64,000 bases of DNA from contig ML664161.1 in the NCBI GenBank assembly GCA_007570785.1, positions 15,156,861 through 15,220,860 on the forward strand, in the 5' to 3' direction. Source of the stretch: Antilocapra americana (taxonomy: Eukaryota > Chordata > Mammalia > Artiodactyla > Antilocapridae). Shown piece by piece: positions 43,420 to 53,440 of the stretch (positions are counted from its first letter, which is position 1; each line of letters opens with the position of its first letter). Made by a program: the position numbers and the translations under genes. The notes under the pieces are model-generated. The model searched no databases. It saw nothing but the letters and a program-made list of their open reading frames with translations, and had not been told where the DNA came from.

Positions 43420-43520
43420 ACTGAACCTGTGAGGGCAGTGCTGGAACTCACTCATCTTTGTATTCCCAGAGTTTAACTTTGGAGCTGACACAATAAATGT
43501 TGAATGGATGAATGAGCAAA
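43420..43520 (+). mobile_element. L2 LINE 3' terminus
   Basis: GTGAGGGCAGTGCTGGAACT, ATCTTTGTATTCCCAGAG, GACACAATAAATGTTGAATG and GATGAATGAGCAAAT, the usual L2 end. Confidence 0.72.
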
Positions 43521-43674
43521 TAAAAAAAAATGACAAATTAGTGTTTCTCCATAGTGTATTAGATATCTACCCAAGTTAATTAACCTGTGTCACACCTGGA
43601 TCAGCTCTGGGGCAGTCTGCTTAGTCGACTAAGGACTTTTCAGGTAAAGGACTGAGGAGGTTAAATATACCATG

Positions 43675-43805
43675 CAGAAAGACTAGCCTGTTCAAATCAG
43701 GCATCATTATCCCCATTTACTAAGAGCTTGATGCCTAGTCAGTGCATGATAGAGCTTGAAACTACTTCTGATTTTTAAGTCCTGTGTCATTTCCACTACT
43801 GTCTA
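43675..43805 (-). mobile_element. MIR SINE fragment
   Basis: CATCATTATCCCCATTTACT, AGTGCATGATAGAGCTTGAA and AAGTCCTGTGTCATTTCCAC TACTGTCTAC follow the antisense MIR body and its 5' part. Confidence 0.6.
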
Positions 43806-44569
43806 CTGTTTCTCTGGCTAACAGGGGGGCTAAACAATCAGTCAGAATATCCTAAAAAATAGAAACTGTAAAACAGCTACAAGTTTCCTAAGAAATAACT
43901 CCCTGAGTTTTAAGAGTAATATCTTTAAAAGCTGGAAATCCAAAGATAAGTGAAAATGAATCTGGAACACAACAGGAAATAAGGATCCAGCATCCGAGGC
44001 AACCAACTGAAAAAGAAAGGAAACCTAGCACCCGATAGATGCCCTGAGTAAACACAGTAACAGTAATGATCCTGATAATAATAAAAGCACTTTATCTCCA
44101 ACATTGGAACACATCCCAGAAGATTAAATTAGTCACCATAAAAACAGACCGGTTCTGATGCCACTAAAAGGAAACAAAAAGAAAATAAAGCAAGCCAGAT
44201 AACTAACTATTTAAAAAGTAAAATAAAAAGAGGAAGCTGAATAAGACTAAAGAGGAAATTAGTACCTTAGAATCCTCTCTTCCAGAATAGTAAGAAACAA
44301 TTACAGACAGACTCATGCTAGTTGTTGACACAGCTGTGTAGAGACCACAGATAGGTGGAACAGTCCTATTTGGCAGTGATAAGTGAAACTCATATGTGCA
44401 AGTTGCAAGTTGCAATGAAAATCTGTGTTATAGAGGCCAGGTCTAAAAATTAGAGCCATTTGGCAATGACAATATTCTTTATGATATTGTAATGATGGAT
44501 ACATGTCATTATACGCATATGTCAAAACCCGTACCATGTACAATGCCGAGTGAACCTTAATATAAATGA
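43806..44569. other. Single-copy DNA
   Basis: Nothing recognised. Confidence 0.45.
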
Positions 44570-44780
44570 TAGGCTTTAGCTAATAATAATGTAAACATTG
44601 GCACATCAACTGTAATGAATGTAGCACATTAATGCAAGATGTTAATAAAAGGAGAAACTGTTACAGGGGAGGGGTACAAAAATTCTATAGCTGCTGCCCA
44701 TTTCTCTGTTAAAAATGGAGAAATTCTCCATTTTTAAAAATTCTCCTAAAACTGTTCTAAGAAATAAAACCTATTGATTT
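44570..44780 (+). mobile_element. L1M LINE 3' terminus
   Basis: GGCACATCAACTGTAATGAA, TGCAAGATGTTAATAAAAGG, AGAAACTGTTACAGGGGAGG, CCTAAAACTGTTCTAAGAAA and TAAAACCTATTG are typical L1M 3' end words. The segment contains the perfect hairpin at 44711-44735, which is not part of the usual element. Confidence 0.78.
44711..44735. repeat. Perfect 12-1-12 inverted repeat
   Basis: AAAAATGGAGAA, one A, then TTCTCCATTTTT: a perfect hairpin with 12-bp arms. A third partial copy (AAAAATTCTCC) follows at 44736-44746. It probably arose by local template switching. Confidence 0.97.
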
Positions 44781-46159
44781 TAAAAATTAGGGGCAATTTA
44801 AGATTGTTATGGGCCCTAAGGCTATATCTCATATGATGTCAAATTTATTAAAATGTCCCCACACCCTATAGTAAATATTATTTTTGCTATGAAATATTTT
44901 CAGAAAATATTTTATAATTTTTATAGTATTTTTACTACATTACTTGAGCATGACTAACTCATTTAATTTATGATCCTCAATAACCTAGCAATCGTGACAC
45001 ATACTCAAGTATTCTTGTGAAGAAATTTAACCCACTAATTGTTTAAATATAATAAATATTCATAAATATTAATTAACTATGAGTCCTGTTTATATAATGT
45101 TATATTTTGAGACAACTAAATGTTTTAAGTTTAATTTACCAAGATTTTTCATATTTGAGGGCCAAAAAATTTTATCTTTCAACTCCTAAACATTTTGTAG
45201 ACCCTAAAAAGCCACAGTCCCTGGCATTTTATCTATATATCCATACTGCTCAGAGAATAAAATGAACCTGCTTAAAGGATATAAGTATATGTATATATAG
45301 TGTATAGATTTAAAGTAATAAGGCTAAGTTAAAGGCACTGGTGCATAATATATTTTTCTATGTTATTATACTTAAGTTACATTTATTATATTTAATTTTC
45401 ATATTTTGCCTGGTCTCAGTAACAAGTTTCTAATCTTAAGAAAAATAGCAACCAGGTATGTTATTGCAGCTTCTTTTCCTATGGTATGTAACATTTTCAA
45501 AGCTAGACTTGATCTTTTATTATTTACATAACTGTACATAGAGATCATATGATACATACAATGAGACCTGTCTTGTTGATGCTTCCTAGCACAAACTGTT
45601 GGGAATTTAAACAGTTTTAGAGTGCTCAGTTAAAAAAAAAAAGTTAAATAAGATGAAACAAAGTAGAGTAAAATGAAATAAGAAAGGCAACCATTTTATA
45701 TTTTCCAAAAAACAGTCTGTCAGTAATCTTTACTCCAGCCTTCCCCAATAGCTTTCTTCCAAAAGTACAAGGTAGGAGACTTTAACATAAGAAGGGAATT
45801 TAATCTAACTGTAAATGAAATTAAGTCTCACACCTCACTACACATCTGAGCATATTTTGTGAAGGAGAAGAGCTTTTCTCAAGGAAATATCTTATTCAAA
45901 TAATGATGATGTTCAAGTTTGAATACTTTAGTGTTCTCAGTTTAACCTATAGAGTCAATTCTTATAAAACACCAAGGAAATCACTATGTAGACAGGCATC
46001 AACCTAGTTATTTTATTTTCCTTCTAACTCTGTCTGATCAAAAATGAAGCAACAGAAAAATGGCTTGTCTGGGTAAATCTTTCCATCAGGCTTGTTTTGG
46101 AGCCCTGTAATGTGATATGGGGGTAAGAAATAAGAATTCAACATAGGTGATAATGGCTT
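44781..46159. other. AT-rich single-copy DNA, 1.4 kb
   Basis: Very AT-rich with no recognised repeat or gene. Confidence 0.45.
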
Positions 46160-46330
46160 GATTAGTAAATATTCATCTATTTGTCCTTTTATTGCACATT
46201 GATGGTAAGAATGTGCTCCATTCTTGACTCTAAGGATACAGAGATAAAAAGGGTACATCTTTGCTCTAAAGAAGCTCAAAATCAAGTAAAAAGCTATGAA
46301 TTTTTTTAATAAAATGTTTATCAATATATT
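46160..46330 (-). mobile_element. L2-like LINE fragment, diverged
   Basis: TATTCATCTATTTGTCCTTT, GGATACAGAGATAAAAAGGG and AAGAAGCTCAAAATCAAGTA follow the antisense L2 3' end order. The fragment is weak. A similar-looking segment at 46640-46770 (CAGATGAGTAAGAG…AAGAGCATGTGTGAAGGCAT) may be the rest of the same element, displaced by the small array at 46359-46500. Confidence 0.55.
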
Positions 46331-46358
46331 ACAATAAAGAATGATGACTCACAGACGT

Positions 46359-46500
46359 TTGATCCACACCAAAAGGTCTTTGATATTTGCTTTTGATCAA
46401 ACCATTAGGCATGGACCAAATATGCTCATGGATGTTTTTGATCAAACCAAAATTTCAAGAACCTTTAGACATGGATCAAATGTTTTGTGGACCAAATGTC
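46359..46500. repeat. Degenerate direct repeats with TTTGATC / GGACCAAAT motifs
   Basis: TTTTGATCAAACC occurs exactly at 46391-46403 and 46436-46448. Each is followed by a related word, TTAGGCATGGACCAAATATG (46405-46424) and TTTAGACATGGATCAAATGT (46464-46483). More echoes are CGTTTGATCCACACC (46358-46372) and GTGGACCAAATGTCATGTGG (46487-46506). It looks like a decayed array of about 45-60 bp units of no family known to me. Confidence 0.7.
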
Positions 46501-46800
46501 ATGTGGACATTTTGAAAAGGCCTAAACATCCTGCAACGGAGAGGGATAAATATAAAGTAGAAGTATGTACAAAGTAGAGTGGCAGACCAGAGAAGAAAGA
46601 GACTAGTAGCATTTGTAGGGAGTTAAGAGAATTGCTGGAGAGGGGATATTTGTGCTGGGTCTTTACAGATGAGTAAGAGTTTTCCAGATTGGAAAAAGTT
46701 CGTTCCAGGTAGAAATAAAGAAGAGCATGTGTGAAGGCATGGGAATCAAAACAAAAGTCTTCTATTGGGGAACTTAGGCGGAGCTTGAGACTCCTGGAGG

Positions 46801-47106
46801 GGGGAATACAAGTGTCTGTTGAGCTCTTGAAATACGTGTAGTGTCAAATGCTAAAATGATAATATTCTGGGTTACCTGTTGTTGCTATCTGGTATTTTGT
46901 TCATTTGTTTGGTTTATTTGTTTTTCCTGTTTTAATGTGGCTACTAGAAAGTTTAAAATTATATATTTCTATTAGACAATGTTGCTTACTCTGTTGGAAA
47001 CGAAGAATTAACTATAAGAGATAAGGCTGGATAAATCTTCAGAGTCTAAGTCATATAGAATATTTTGTGACATAGAAAGTAGTCTTGACATGCCCTTTAG
47101 AAAAAC
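46801..47106. other. Single-copy DNA
   Basis: Nothing recognised. Confidence 0.4.
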
Positions 47107-47548
47107 CCCGTCTGTATACAGCAGCTTCCAGCTAGCTAGCTATTTTATACATGGTAATGTATATGAGGCTTCTAGGTGACTTGGTGATAAAGAATCTGCC
47201 CACCAATACAAGAGACACAGGTTCAATCTCTGGGTCAGGAAGATCCTCTGCAGAAGGAAAAAGCAACCCACTCCAATATTCCTGCCCAGGAAATCCCATG
47301 GATAGAGGAGCCTGGCAGGCTACAGTCCATGGGGTGGCAAGAGGGTTGGATGGGACCTAGCACCTAAACAACAAAAACAGCAACAGTATATATATGTCAT
47401 TGCTACTCTCTCAATTTATCCCCCCCACCCCCGTCTCCTTCCCACCCCCTGTCTTCACAAGTCCATTCTCTAGGTCTGTGTCTCTATTCCTGCCCTGCAA
47501 ATAGGCTCATCAGTATCATTTTTCTAGATTCCGTATAGATACATTAAT
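47107..47548 (-). mobile_element. L1 3' UTR, inverted arm of a twin-primed insertion
   Basis: Antisense L1 3' UTR of an older artiodactyl L1: CAGCAGCTTCCAGCTAGCTA, TTTTATACATGGTAATGTAT [SINE] ATATGTCATTGCTACTCTC, CAATTTATCCCCCCC, GTCCATTCTCTAGGTCTGTG, TAGGCTCATCAGTATCATTT, TTCTAGATTCC. In sense it ends at …GAAGCTGCTGTATACAGAC. In the element, the next bases are those that open the plus-strand arm at 47549. Confidence 0.85.
47164..47385 (+). mobile_element. Bov-tA SINE inside the inverted L1 arm
   Basis: GAGGCTTCTAGGTGACTTGG, ACAGGTTCAATCTCTGGGTC, AACCCACTCCAATATTCCTG, GGATAGAGGAGCCTGGCAGG and an AACAACAAAAACAGCAACAG tail. The flanking words TGTATATG and GTATATATATG are the likely TSD. The SINE postdates the L1. 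Confidence 0.92.
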
Positions 47549-47708
47549 AGCTCAGTGCTATGTGATGACCTAGAGGGATGGGATCAGGGGTGGGGTGGGA
47601 AGGAGGCTCAAGAAAGAGGGGATATACGTACAACTGACCGCATGTTGTTGTACAGCCTAAACTAACACAACATGTAAAGCAATTATACTCCAATTAAAAA
47701 AAAAGAAA
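47549..47708 (+). mobile_element. L1 3' end, direct arm of a twin-primed insertion
   Basis: AGCTCAGTGCTATGTGATGA, CCTAGAGGGATGGGATCAGG, GGAGGCTCAAGAAAGAGGGG, AACTAACACAACATGTAAAG, CAATTATACTCCAATTAAAA plus poly(A). This is the 3' terminus of the same L1 whose adjacent upstream part is inverted at 47107-47548. A low-complexity possible TSD is AGAAAAACCCC at 47099-47109 and AGAAAAAACTC at 47721-47731. Confidence 0.88.
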
Positions 47709-48394
47709 ATAGAAAAAAGAAGAAAAAACTCATAATAATCAAAGAGCAATCTTTGGAGGTGATGTGGTAGCAACATTGCAGGCCCAGGAAAAAGTGAGAA
47801 TTCTCTTGGGGAGGAGAAAGATGAGACTTCATTGCTAACCACCTCCACTGAGGTGAGACTCCAAAGCTAACCAGAATCCAAAGTCACTGTGGCCAAAGCA
47901 TAGAGCTGGACCAAAGAGGAATCTAACGATGTAGAAGGTTGGATCTATACTGGTGAGAAGAGGAAGATGGTTTCGACAGAAAAACCAACAGCCCAGAGCA
48001 CAGCATACATTGTTTTTCAGTGATTTGTATCACAAGCTCCCAACAACAAACTGGTTTCCGAAGAAGGCAGGAAATAGTGTCTGGCTGCTTCCTACTGTAA
48101 ATACAGGCTGTCCTGGATGTAGTAACTTGACAATGTGACCTCACTTAAGGAGCACTCTTCCTGTCATTTAATACTCTATCTGGAGCAGATCCTACCTTGG
48201 CTGGTATCTGATCCTGCTCTCTGGGAATAAGCGGCAAATTTCAGGAAATAATGTATTCAGGGCAGCAGATGGCACTCTCCTACGCCTCAGAACTGAAAGT
48301 TTTGATGATAAGAGAATCTGTCTTTTACTGAGACTTAAAGATTTAAATACCTACAGCTTTTTGCAGGAAAGTTAGGGGTACTTAATTCTAAAGC
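47709..48394. other. Single-copy DNA
   Basis: Nothing recognised. Confidence 0.45.
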
Positions 48395-48625
48395 CTAATC
48401 TACATAGAAATGTTCATACCCAATTCTAGAAAATTATCCTAAGGAAATAGGATAGATACTAGATAAGGAGGAAGTAGGAAATATATGGGCAGAGATGCAC
48501 ATTGCAACATCATCTATAAAATTAGAAGCAATCTAAATGTTCACAGGATAATGGGGAGAATTTTGTCTATCCAATCTATAGAATATCATTCAGTGATAAA
48601 AATGGTAGATGTGGAAATTGCTTCT
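48395..48625 (+). mobile_element. Old L1M/HAL1 LINE, end of ORF2
   Basis: AATTATCCTAAGGAAATAGG, AGAGATGCACATTGCAACAT, CATCTATAAAATTAGAAGCA, ATCTAAATGTTCACAGGATA, CTATAGAATATCATTCAGTG. Clear old-L1 pattern, no usable frame. Confidence 0.8.
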
Positions 48626-49449
48626 TACTTAAGATTCAGTGGAAATAACGTAATTTAGGCAGGAGGTAGAGTCCCCTCCTGCCTAAATTTATCCTATGAA
48701 GACTGAAGCTTCAAAACAAGAATAGCGAGACAATCAAAGGAGGAGGCTGGACCCTGCCCCAACTGCATATTACTCATTCTCAAAGTCAAGAGACCTCCAT
48801 GACCACACATGTATAGGAAGACTCCTTGGGGGTCAAAGGGGAGTGATGTCAGATGATACTAGGCTACCCACAGGTCTTTGCAACAGGGCCCATCTTGGCT
48901 AAGAGATGTATGTGCACACACGGGAGGATCCTGAGATATACCAAATATGAACTGTGAACCAGGCAAATCAAAATGACAGGCCAAAGGAATCCCAGAAGAA
49001 ATGTCCCAAAAGAGGAATTCAAATTCCCACAAGGGTGGGACTCAATGACCCAATGACTCTGTCTCTGAGTCCGCCCATGTGTCTATCCACGTATACTGTA
49101 CTTTTTTCCCTTCCAATGAATACTTGCTTCACTACTTTTCATCTTCATGAAAATTCTTTTCTGCAAAGCTGAAGGGCCAAGGCCCTTGTCACTGACCACC
49201 AGTCTAGGGCTAGGATCTTGTGCTTTTGCTCCCATGACCTGGCCTCAGACTCTGCCTGGGAACCCAAGCCCTGCTTCAGACCAAGACCACCAGAGATCAT
49301 TATGGACAGTATGTCCATAATACAATCTTTGCTCTGTAAAATACATATAAATATATATGTAGAGTGGAACTTCTGTACCAAAAAGAATGTTGCTTTAGGG
49401 TGCTAGGATTAATAATGCCTGTGCCTGTTTTTCACATTTTAAATGAACT
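48626..49449. other. Single-copy DNA
   Basis: No gene recognised. A short inverted echo is visible near 48660-48690: GGCAGGAGGTAGAGTCC then CTCCTGCCTAAAT. Confidence 0.45.
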
Positions 49450-49459
49450 ATCATTGTCT

Positions 49460-49680
49460 AGGGCTTCACAGGTGGCACAGTGGTATAGAATCTGCCTGCC
49501 AAAGCAGTAAACACAGGAGAAAAGGGTTCGATTCCTGGGTTGGGAAGATTCCCTGGAGAAGGAAATGGCAAACCACTCCAGTAATCTTGCCTGGAAAATT
49601 CTGTGCACAGAGGAGTCTGGTGGGCTACAGTCCATGGGGTCGCAAAGATTTGGGCACAACTGAACACTCACGTAGATAGC
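49460..49680 (+). mobile_element. Bov-tA SINE
   Basis: AGGGCTTCACAGGTGGCACA, GGGTTCGATTCCTGGGTTGG, AAACCACTCCAGTAATCTTG, CCATGGGGTCGCAAAGATTT. TSD ATCATTGTCT at 49450-49459 and ATAATTGTCT at 49681-49690, one mismatch. Confidence 0.96.
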
Positions 49681-49918
49681 ATAATTGTCTAAGTGAGATA
49701 TGACAGTTTCCCCTCCTAAGAGAGCCTTACCCAGAAAGCTCCTGGGTAGTCTGTGCTTTGGCTAATTTTGAAATAAGGAAAGAGGGATGAGGTAGCTTAG
49801 GACTCCCCAAAGCTCTGCCTGGTGGTCTGGCACTGGGAAATTTTACCTATTGCATTCTTTAGAGCCTGTTTTTATTTTCCTAAATTTTTCTCTGACACAG
49901 CATTCCTTACCTTCCTGA

Positions 49919-50105
49919 AAGTGAAAGTCGCTCAGTCGTGTCTGACTCTTTGCAACTCCATGGACTATATAGTCCGTGGAATTTTCCAGGCCAGAAAATG
50001 GGAGTGGGTAGCCTTTCCCTTCTCCAGGGAATCTTCCCAACCCAGGGATCAAATCCAGGTCTCCCGCATTGCAGGCAGATTCTTTACTAACTGAGCCACA
50101 AGGAC
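49919..50105 (-). mobile_element. Bov-tA SINE
   Basis: GTGAAAGTCGCTCAGTCGTG, TCTGACTCTTTGCAACTCC, AATGGGAGTGGGTAGCC, CCCAACCCAGGGATCAAATC, TTCTTTACTAACTGAGCCAC. Part of the body (about 20 bases around GCCCACCAGGCTCC) is deleted. Confidence 0.93.
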
Positions 50106-50373
50106 TAGCAGCTCTGAAGTGAGACGCTGGTGCTGGAATTCCAGACTTGTACCAAAAGCACAGGAGGTTGTAACGATGGCTGGCTGTTGGAATAGTCTTT
50201 TTCTCCCTGGTCCCTGCAGAGGGAGTTGTGGCTCTGCTGTAGAAAGAGAGATGGTTGCCTTGCTTTCCAGGGCTGGGCTGCAGAGTGACTCAAGAAAGAA
50301 CCTGCTGCAGCAATCCCCTTTAGGAAAGCGTGACAGTCTCTATGATGCCATTAGGTTTCTTATCTTGCTTTTA

Positions 50374-50489
50374 GTTGCTAAGTCACTTCTGACTCTTTTG
50401 CAACCCCATGGACTGTGGCCCACCAGGCTCCTTTGTCCATAGGAGTTCCCAGGTGAGAATACTGGAGTGGGTTGCCATTTCCTTCTCCC
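50374..50489 (-). mobile_element. Bov-A monomer (no tRNA head)
   Basis: TAGTTGCTAAGTCACTTCTG, ACTGTGGCCCACCAGGCTCC, GAATACTGGAGTGGGTTGCC, TTTCCTTCTCC, ending there without the tRNA-derived part. This fits a Bov-A unit or a 5'-truncated Bov-tA. It abuts a MaLR LTR. Confidence 0.85.
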
Positions 50490-50782
50490 TTTAAAAAGAT
50501 TAATTCTGTTAAAATGAAGTTATTAGGGTGAACCCTAATCCAATATGACTGATGTCCTTTTAAAAAGAGGAAATTAGGACACAAAGATAGAAGGAATGTC
50601 ACGTGAAGACACAGAGAGAAAAGGCCACCTTAAAGTCAAGGAAGGGGCTACAGAGAAATCAACCTGCCAACAGGTTGATCGCAGACTCCTAGCCTCCAGC
50701 ACTGTGAGGAAACACATTTCTGTTGTTTAAACCACCCAATCTGTGGTATGTTGTTACAGAAGCCTTAACAAACTAATGCAAC
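50490..50782 (+). mobile_element. ERVL-MaLR LTR (MLT1/MST type), 3' part
   Basis: GTTAAAATGAAGTTATTAGG, CCCTAATCCAATATGACTG, ATGTCCTTTTAAAAAGAGG, GTGAAGACACAGAGAGAAAA, CCTAGCCTCCAGCACTGTGA, TTTCTGTTGTTTAAACCACC and CAGAAGCCTTAACAAACTAA are typical MaLR LTR words in order. The 5' part of the LTR is not recognisable. Solo LTR; no internal genes. Confidence 0.87.
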
Positions 50783-51490
50783 TATCTCCACTTTTCTTAT
50801 GCCCTTAAAATAATTCAATAAGGAAAATTGATATCATTGTTATATTTAATGATATATAAAACACAGCCTGAAAAGAAAAAACGGAGGCACTTGGGAGTCC
50901 CATAAACATTTAGGTTAGTTTTTATAACAAGAGGATTGTATAACGTCAGAGAACAAATCTTCATTCTAAATTTGATTCTTTCTTCTCTCTGAGGCTATGC
51001 TAAGCAAAATATCTTTAAAGCAGAATCACAGAATATTAGAGAATGTTGTTTGAGATTATCTTCTCATTTTATAGATGAATAAATAAAAGCCCGAGGAAAA
51101 TATTTTTGTGTCTGTTGTACCAGGATTTATTCCTTCATGCAATGCAATTGAAGGCACTATACATCAGCAAGTATTGGCAGCTATACAGCTAGTTAGCTAA
51201 TTAGTTGTAGTGCAATCCTTGCAGTAAACAGAATGGTCTTATTGTTTTCTATACTGAAAAAAAACATTAAAATAAAAATACTATTCTTGTGCTATAATAA
51301 AAACTATTGGTCCATTACCCCCCAATTCACAAAGAAGCACAAGTGTTTATAAGATCTTTGCAGAACCCTCAGGATCACCTTTTAAAACACTTAAATCTTC
51401 TATTGTGATTTTTTTCTATTATGTCCAATAGGTGGCACCACTTTAACCACACAAAATGAGAGCTGTAAAAAAGCCAGAATGCTTGTGATA
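50783..51490. other. Single-copy DNA
   Basis: Nothing recognised with confidence. Confidence 0.45.
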
Positions 51491-51491
51491 C

Positions 51492-51665
51492 AGATCAGTG
51501 ATCCTCAAATCTTGGTCTCTAGAGCTGCAGTATTAACGTTGCCTGGGAACTTGACAGAAATGCAAATTCCTGTTCCCACCCAATTGAATTATATAATCTC
51601 TAGGGGCGGAGCCTGGAAAGCTGTGTTTTTAACAAGTCATCCAGTGATTCTGTTGATACTATATT
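51492..51665 (+). mobile_element. MER5-like hAT-Charlie nonautonomous DNA transposon
   Basis: CAGTGATCCTCAAATCTTGG, TTAACGTTGCCTGGGAACTT, GACAGAAATGCAAATTCCTG, AATCTCTAGGGGCGGAGCC, TTTTTAACAAGTCATCCAG and GTGATTCTGTTG match the MER5 family in order. Confidence 0.8.
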
Positions 51666-51685
51666 GTGAGTGAAAAGAAAAGTGA

Positions 51686-51905
51686 TAGAAAGTGTTAGTC
51701 ACTCAGTGATATCTGACTCTCTGTGACCCCACCCACTGTGGCCTGTCAGGCTCTTCTGTCCATGGAATTTTCCAGGCAAGAATATTATAGTGGGTTGCAT
51801 TCCCACCTCCAGGGGATCTTGCCAACCTAGGGATCAAACCTGCATCTCTTACATCTCCTGCCTTGGAAGGTGGATTCTTTACCACTAGCGCCACCTGGGA
51901 AGCCC
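51686..51905 (-). mobile_element. Bov-tA SINE
   Basis: AAGTGTTAGTCACTCAGTGA, TATCTGACTCTCTGTGACC, GGCAAGAATATTATAGTGGG, GGATTCTTTACCACTAGCGC and CACCTGGGAAGCCC. Confidence 0.93.
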
Positions 51906-52045
51906 TGTCTATTTTCAATCAAGCAAAAGTAATATATTTTCACCTGTTTGGTTTTAAGGAAACCAAAAAACAAAATTTTTCTGCTTTAATAAATATTTAT
52001 CTGCTGTATTATTTTGCTCTTTGACATTAATTTACACTTGGCTTA

Positions 52046-52262
52046 GCTTCACTGGTAGCTCAGATGGTAAAGAATCTGCCTGCAATGCAGGAGACCTGGG
52101 TTCAATCCCTAGGTTTAGGAAGACTTCCTGGAGAAGGAAATGGCTACTCATTTAATTATTCTTGCCTGGAGAATTCATGGACAGAGGAGCCTGGCAGGCT
52201 ACAGAGTATGGAGTAGTGAAGACAGACATGACTGAATGACTAACACTTCCACTTTTCACTTT
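52046..52262 (+). mobile_element. Bov-tA SINE
   Basis: TAGCTTCACTGGTAGCTCAG, GACCTGGGTTCAATCCCTAG, CTTGCCTGGAGAATTCATGG, GACATGACTGAATGACTAAC and a CACTTCCACTTTTCACTTTA tail. Confidence 0.93.
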
Positions 52263-52366
52263 AGAAAGAAGTACTTTATTAAATATTAACTGTGACACTT
52301 AAGAAATTGGGATTTCCAAATTACTAGTAATATCAAACAAATGTATACCACCATGTCTTTGTATCT

Positions 52367-52590
52367 AGGGGGCTTCCCTGGTGGCTCAGTGGTAAAGAAG
52401 CTGTCTGACAATGCAGGAGACCCAAGAGATGCCAATTCAACCCCTGGGTTGGGAAGAACCCCTGGAGGAGGTCAGGGCAACCCACTCCAGTATTCTTGCC
52501 TGGAGATCCCATGGACTGAGGAGCCTGGCGGGCTACAGTCTCTACAGTGGTAAACAGTCAGACACCACTGAAATGGCTGAGTACACAGCA
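52367..52590 (+). mobile_element. Bov-tA SINE
   Basis: GGGGGCTTCCCTGGTGGCTC, CAATTCAACCCCTGGGTTGG, AACCCACTCCAGTATTCTTG, GGACTGAGGAGCCTGGCGGG. TSD CTTTGTATCT at 52357-52366 and CTTTGTATTT at 52591-52600, one mismatch. Confidence 0.95.
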
Positions 52591-52600
52591 CTTTGTATTT

Positions 52601-53320
52601 GGCCCACAGAGGTTCCCATTATAAAGAGAGTTTAGTGATTTCTTTGTTCTCAGATCCCCAGGTGCTATTTTTCATAAATTCTTATACACAGTCTACAAAT
52701 TAAATACTGAAAAAATGTATGTTTCACTATTTTACTGAGTCTTATAAGGTTATTAAAATGCATATTTATTCCCCAAACAATAATCCAGGCTCAAGTACTT
52801 GAATAAGCATCCCTCAGGGACCTCGCTCTCCTTTGTTCAGGGGGAAGCACCTACAATGGGGGTGAGTCAGCATGAGTGCCTGTCTGGAAGGAAGAGACAG
52901 CAGCTTATGCTAAGTTTTGGGGGATTTTTGGTCATTTTGTGCTATGCTGCCAGGACTCTTCAACACCGATGGAGTCTTCAATGTCTTAGCGCCTCTCTGG
53001 AAGAGTTCAAGACTATTTTAAGAGACATGGGGGTGGGGGAGCTAGGGACAAACCATGCCATTCGACTCACTCCTCTATCAGGTTATTAACCGTAATAGTC
53101 CCCACTCTGGGCTGAGACCTGGACTAGGTACCTAATATTTTGTCATTTTTTCCCCTTACAAACCTACCTAAAAATATGTGTGATAATCTTCATTTGACAG
53201 AGGAAAATAAAACCCAAGGTCAGTGGATGATAAGGGGTATTTATCCCAGATATGTCCAAATTGAAGTCAGTTCTGTCTTCACCAAGATGCACTACTTCCC
53301 TAGTCCACGTAAAAAGGTAT
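52601..53320. other. Single-copy DNA
   Basis: Nothing recognised. Confidence 0.45.
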
Positions 53321-53368
<48 letters not shown>

Positions 53369-53378
53369 NNNNNNNNNN

Positions 53379-53428
<50 letters not shown>

Positions 53429-53440
53429 AGTGTGTGTGTG
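53321..53440. repeat. (TG)n microsatellite with a 10-N assembly gap
   Basis: Pure (TG)n runs on both sides of ten N's at 53369-53378, with minor interruptions (TATGAG) near the right end. The true length is unknown. Frames running through the N's are artefacts. Confidence 0.99.
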
